Assembly: GCA_027074805.1 (NCBI GenBank)
Contig: JALTCK010000153.1
Coordinates: 1 to 16,152 of the forward strand
Reading direction: 5' to 3'
Source of the DNA: Thermococcus sp.
Lineage (GTDB): Archaea; Methanobacteriota_B; Thermococci; Thermococcales; Thermococcaceae
Length of the DNA stretch: 16,152 nt
Positions 14,567-16,152 of this stretch are shown piece by piece. Under the pieces are notes generated by a model. The model was not told the origin of the DNA, ran no database searches, and was given only the letters and a program-made list of their open reading frames with translations. Position numbers and translations under genes: made by a program. The stretch's first letter is position 1. Every line of letters starts with the position of its first letter.

Positions 14567-14650
14567 GGGCGATGGCGTCCGCCCGGGCTTTGTGCCAAAT
14601 CGCCCATAGGGGGCTGATGACGCCTGTTCTCCGTCGAACGTGAGGAGGCG
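14567..14650 (+). promoter_or_regulatory. Fluoride (crcB-motif) riboswitch with ribosome-binding-site switch
   Basis: The leader has the parts of a fluoride aptamer in order. They are: GGGCG (14567-14571, pseudoknot 5' strand), AU, GGCGUC (14574-14579, P1 5' strand), CGCCC (14580-14584, pseudoknot 3' strand), a 12-nt insert (14585-14596), AAAUC (14597-14601), the stem GCCC/GGGC (14602-14605, 14611-14614), UGAU (14615-14618), and GACGCC (14619-14624, P1 3' strand). This is the layout of the Thermotoga petrophila aptamer as I recall it, apart from the insert. Downstream, CGCCU (14621-14625) can pair with AGGCG (14646-14650), masking the GGAGG ribosome-binding site (14644-14648). Fluoride, by stabilising P1, would free that site, so the switch is predicted to turn translation on. 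Pairings are seen; ligand response is inferred from the family. Confidence 0.88.
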
Positions 14651-14655
14651 GTAGA

Positions 14656-15522
14656 ATGGGCTCGAAGCTTCACGAGATTAAACGTTATATTAATATTGAT
14701 GCAGTCCTAAGATACATTCAAGAGAGAAGGCACGAGGACGGTGGTTACTGCTTCGTGAGCGCTCTGGAGGATACTAATGTAAACGACACTTATCACGCCA
14801 TTAAAATTTACGATTTACTCGGGTTGGAGTTCCCGGAGCCTGAGAATACCATTAACTTCCTTGTGAATTCGATTCAACCCCAGACGGCAGTGGTAGCAAT
14901 AGCAATGGCTCTAGAAGGCCTAGCAATCCTTGGAGCCAGTGACATCGCGAGGGAAAGGATCGATATCGTATTCAGCAAATATAATCCCTTAGAAGGGAAG
15001 TTTGCCGTTGGGCTCGGTGGGAGTGAGGAGTTCGGAACGGCTACACCCCTTGAAGCCACATACTGGGTTACCAAAGCTTTTAATGCCATCAACTACAGAT
15101 TCTCTAAGGAGGAAAAGGAAGCCATCCTAAAGTTCGTCATGAAGTTTAGAAACGGGAACGGGTATGGAGTCAAGCATGCGACAACCACGATGACGTACCA
15201 GGCCCTTTACACGCTCTACAACCTCGGCTATCGTCCACCGAAGAGTCCCCACTTCAAAAACTGTGAGGTCTGTGGGGAGTGGGGTGGCTTCACAGAGGTT
15301 CCATACAGCCTACCGCCATACCTCGAACCAACCTTTTATGGAGTCAGGGGGCTTGAACTCCAAGGCGAAGTCCCAACCTGTCCTAGGAAGCACGTCTGGT
15401 TCATTCGCCAGCTTCAAAATGCAAACGGTGGCTTTAGACGCTCTCTCGAACTCGGCATCTCCAACTTTCAGAACACCTACCGCGCTCTGGCAGTTGTTGA
15501 TTCGATGGTCAAATACCTCTGA
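14656..15522 (+). CDS. Prenyltransferase/squalene-oxidase-repeat protein, fluoride-riboswitch controlled
   Basis: A 288-aa soluble protein built of alpha-helical repeats like those of protein prenyltransferase beta subunits and terpene cyclases. Repeat marks include RRHEDGGYCF (24-33) with DTYHAIKI, EEFGTATPLEATYW (124-137), NGNGYGVKH (166-174) with TMTYQALYTL, EPTFYGVRGLE (224-234), and NANGGFRRS (255-263) with NTYRALAVV. It carries CEVC (203-206) and CPRKH (242-246), a possible zinc site placed differently from the Asp/Cys/His ligands of farnesyltransferase. No DDxx or DxDD cyclase motif is evident, so enzymatic activity is uncertain. ATG 14656 lies 7 nt after GGAGG, which is inside the switching part of the riboswitch. 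The next gene starts 9 nt after its stop, so the two form an operon. It is not a known fluoride exporter. Confidence 0.8.
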   Translation: MGSKLHEIKRYINIDAVLRYIQERRHEDGGYCFVSALEDTNVNDTYHAIKIYDLLGLEFPEPENTINFLVNSIQPQTAVVAIAMALEGLAILGASDIARERIDIVFSKYNPLEGKFAVGLGGSEEFGTATPLEATYWVTKAFNAINYRFSKEEKEAILKFVMKFRNGNGYGVKHATTTMTYQALYTLYNLGYRPPKSPHFKNCEVCGEWGGFTEVPYSLPPYLEPTFYGVRGLELQGEVPTCPRKHVWFIRQLQNANGGFRRSLELGISNFQNTYRALAVVDSMVKYL

Positions 15523-15531
15523 GTGGTGACC

Positions 15532-16152
15532 ATGGACTTGGTAAGCATTTACTTGCGAGAGGCCATTGAAAAAGATGGTTGCCCTGTCTGCAGGCTCCTT
15601 GAAAAGTTTGAGAAGGATGAGATAGAGACTATACTCTACGAACACGTTAATAACCCCTCCATAAGGGAAGAATTCAAGAAGAGCCTCGGTCTGTGTCCAT
15701 ACCATGCATGGAGGTTGTTTGAGACTGCCTCCTCCAATCCCCTCTACGGTGGCCTTGGAGTTGCAATAATCTACGAACACATGCTGAGAACCTACATAAA
15801 AGACCTTAAGAACGAGAACCCCATAAGGGAGGGAGAATGCTACCTCTGCACACTCATAGAGGAAAAGGAGAGGCTCACCATAAAAGCCATGTCGGATAGA
15901 ATGAAAGAACTTCTGCCAGTTTATGAGAAGGCAGATTCCGTACTCTGTAAGAGGCACTACGAGCTTTTGCTGGCGGAACTTGAGAAGCAAGAGCCGGAAA
16001 TAGCAGAGAAGCTGAAAAGACTTCACCTCAAAAAGTTGGAAGAGCTCAGGAAATTGGTGGAAGGTTTCATTGAGAACTCGGACTATCGCTCCAAAAGGGG
16101 CCCAAGCAGAGAAGAAGCCACGGCAATAAGGCTCTCCATAGAAGCCCTAAAG
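15532..16152 (+). CDS. Tandem CxxC/CxxH protein, DUF6062-like (3' end outside window)
   Basis: The frame is open from ATG 15532 to the window end (207 residues, no stop). GGTGA (15524-15528) lies 3 nt before the ATG, and the previous gene stops 9 nt upstream, so it is second in the riboswitch operon. It contains two similar units: GCPVC (C17, C20) with LCPYH, and ECYLC with LCKRH. Each unit gives three Cys and one His, as expected for two zinc sites. These are joined by long charged helices. The arrangement resembles proteins annotated DUF6062, whose function is unknown; I am moderately sure of that assignment. There are no membrane helices in the visible part. A long antisense frame covering this gene and part of the previous one is a shadow. 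Confidence 0.75.
   Translation, partial: MDLVSIYLREAIEKDGCPVCRLLEKFEKDEIETILYEHVNNPSIREEFKKSLGLCPYHAWRLFETASSNPLYGGLGVAIIYEHMLRTYIKDLKNENPIREGECYLCTLIEEKERLTIKAMSDRMKELLPVYEKADSVLCKRHYELLLAELEKQEPEIAEKLKRLHLKKLEELRKLVEGFIENSDYRSKRGPSREEATAIRLSIEALK

Noticed and set aside
14581..14588. GCCCGGGC palindrome as a restriction or protein-binding site
   Set aside because: It is where the pseudoknot strand CGCCC meets the aptamer insert GGGC; the GC-rich RNA fold explains it.
14611..14625. GCTGATGA as a C/D-box sRNA (box C-like) element
   Set aside because: Neighbouring pairings (P1, pseudoknot, GCCC/GGGC stem) match the fluoride aptamer in full, and no D, C' or D' boxes lie at the right distances.
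15310..16026. 238-codon minus-strand open frame across the end of the prenyltransferase-repeat gene and the next gene
   Set aside because: It is antisense to two well-supported genes joined by a ribosome-binding site, has unlikely composition, and matches no family I know.
1..16152. CRISPR arrays, tRNA or rRNA genes, transposases, prophage genes
   Set aside because: No regularly spaced repeats, cloverleaf or rRNA sequence, or recombinase motifs were found on either strand.

Overview
The window looks like a chromosomal segment of a hyperthermophilic euryarchaeon of the order Thermococcales, most likely Thermococcus. The basis is recognition of family members: a Thermococcales-type RNase HII, long AglB oligosaccharyltransferase, adenylate kinase with a four-Cys LID, and archaeal pyruvate kinase. 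Archaeal TATA boxes, GGTGA/GGAGG ribosome-binding sites, and GTG/TTG starts agree. Genes are tightly packed; no intergenic stretch exceeds about 180 bp.

Layout. 1-1045: the 3' end of a metal ABC-3 permease, then rnhB on the + strand. 1042-3880, minus strand: a GT39/PMT-like membrane glycosyltransferase (3880-2507), an AAA_14/DUF4143 ATPase (2479-1181), and a 38-codon C-terminal stub of a lost membrane-protein gene (1158-1042). The ATPase appears to have replaced the rest of that gene, and each of its ends carries a perfect inverted repeat. 3939-9842, + strand: a THUMP-like-domain methyltransferase, then glmS and aglB, which form an 11-bp-spaced operon linking amino-sugar supply to protein N-glycosylation. 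9941-11035: a MoaD/ubiquitin-like gene (minus) diverging from an unrecognised 249-aa gene (+). 10989-13286, minus strand: adk and pyk. 13378-14474: a one-Cys PrxQ/Bcp peroxiredoxin (+) converging on an archaemetzincin gene (minus).

14567-16152 is the most interesting region. A GC-rich structured leader directly before a 288-aa prenyltransferase-repeat protein matches the fluoride (crcB-motif) riboswitch closely: GGGCGAU, the P1 strands GGCGUC/GACGCC, the pseudoknot strand CGCCC, an AAA, and the hallmark GGGC-UGAU-GACGCC. A TATA box lies about 25 bp before its first G. The 3' strand of P1 can alternatively pair with the GGAGGCG ribosome-binding site, which predicts fluoride-dependent release of translation. 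The controlled genes are not CrcB or a CLC channel. They are a prenyltransferase/squalene-oxidase-repeat protein and a following protein with two CxxC...CxxH units (DUF6062-like), which runs off the window. This suggests an uncharacterised fluoride-responsive gene pair.

No rRNA, tRNA, CRISPR array or transposase was seen. All functional calls rest on motif and family recognition by eye; no database search was run.
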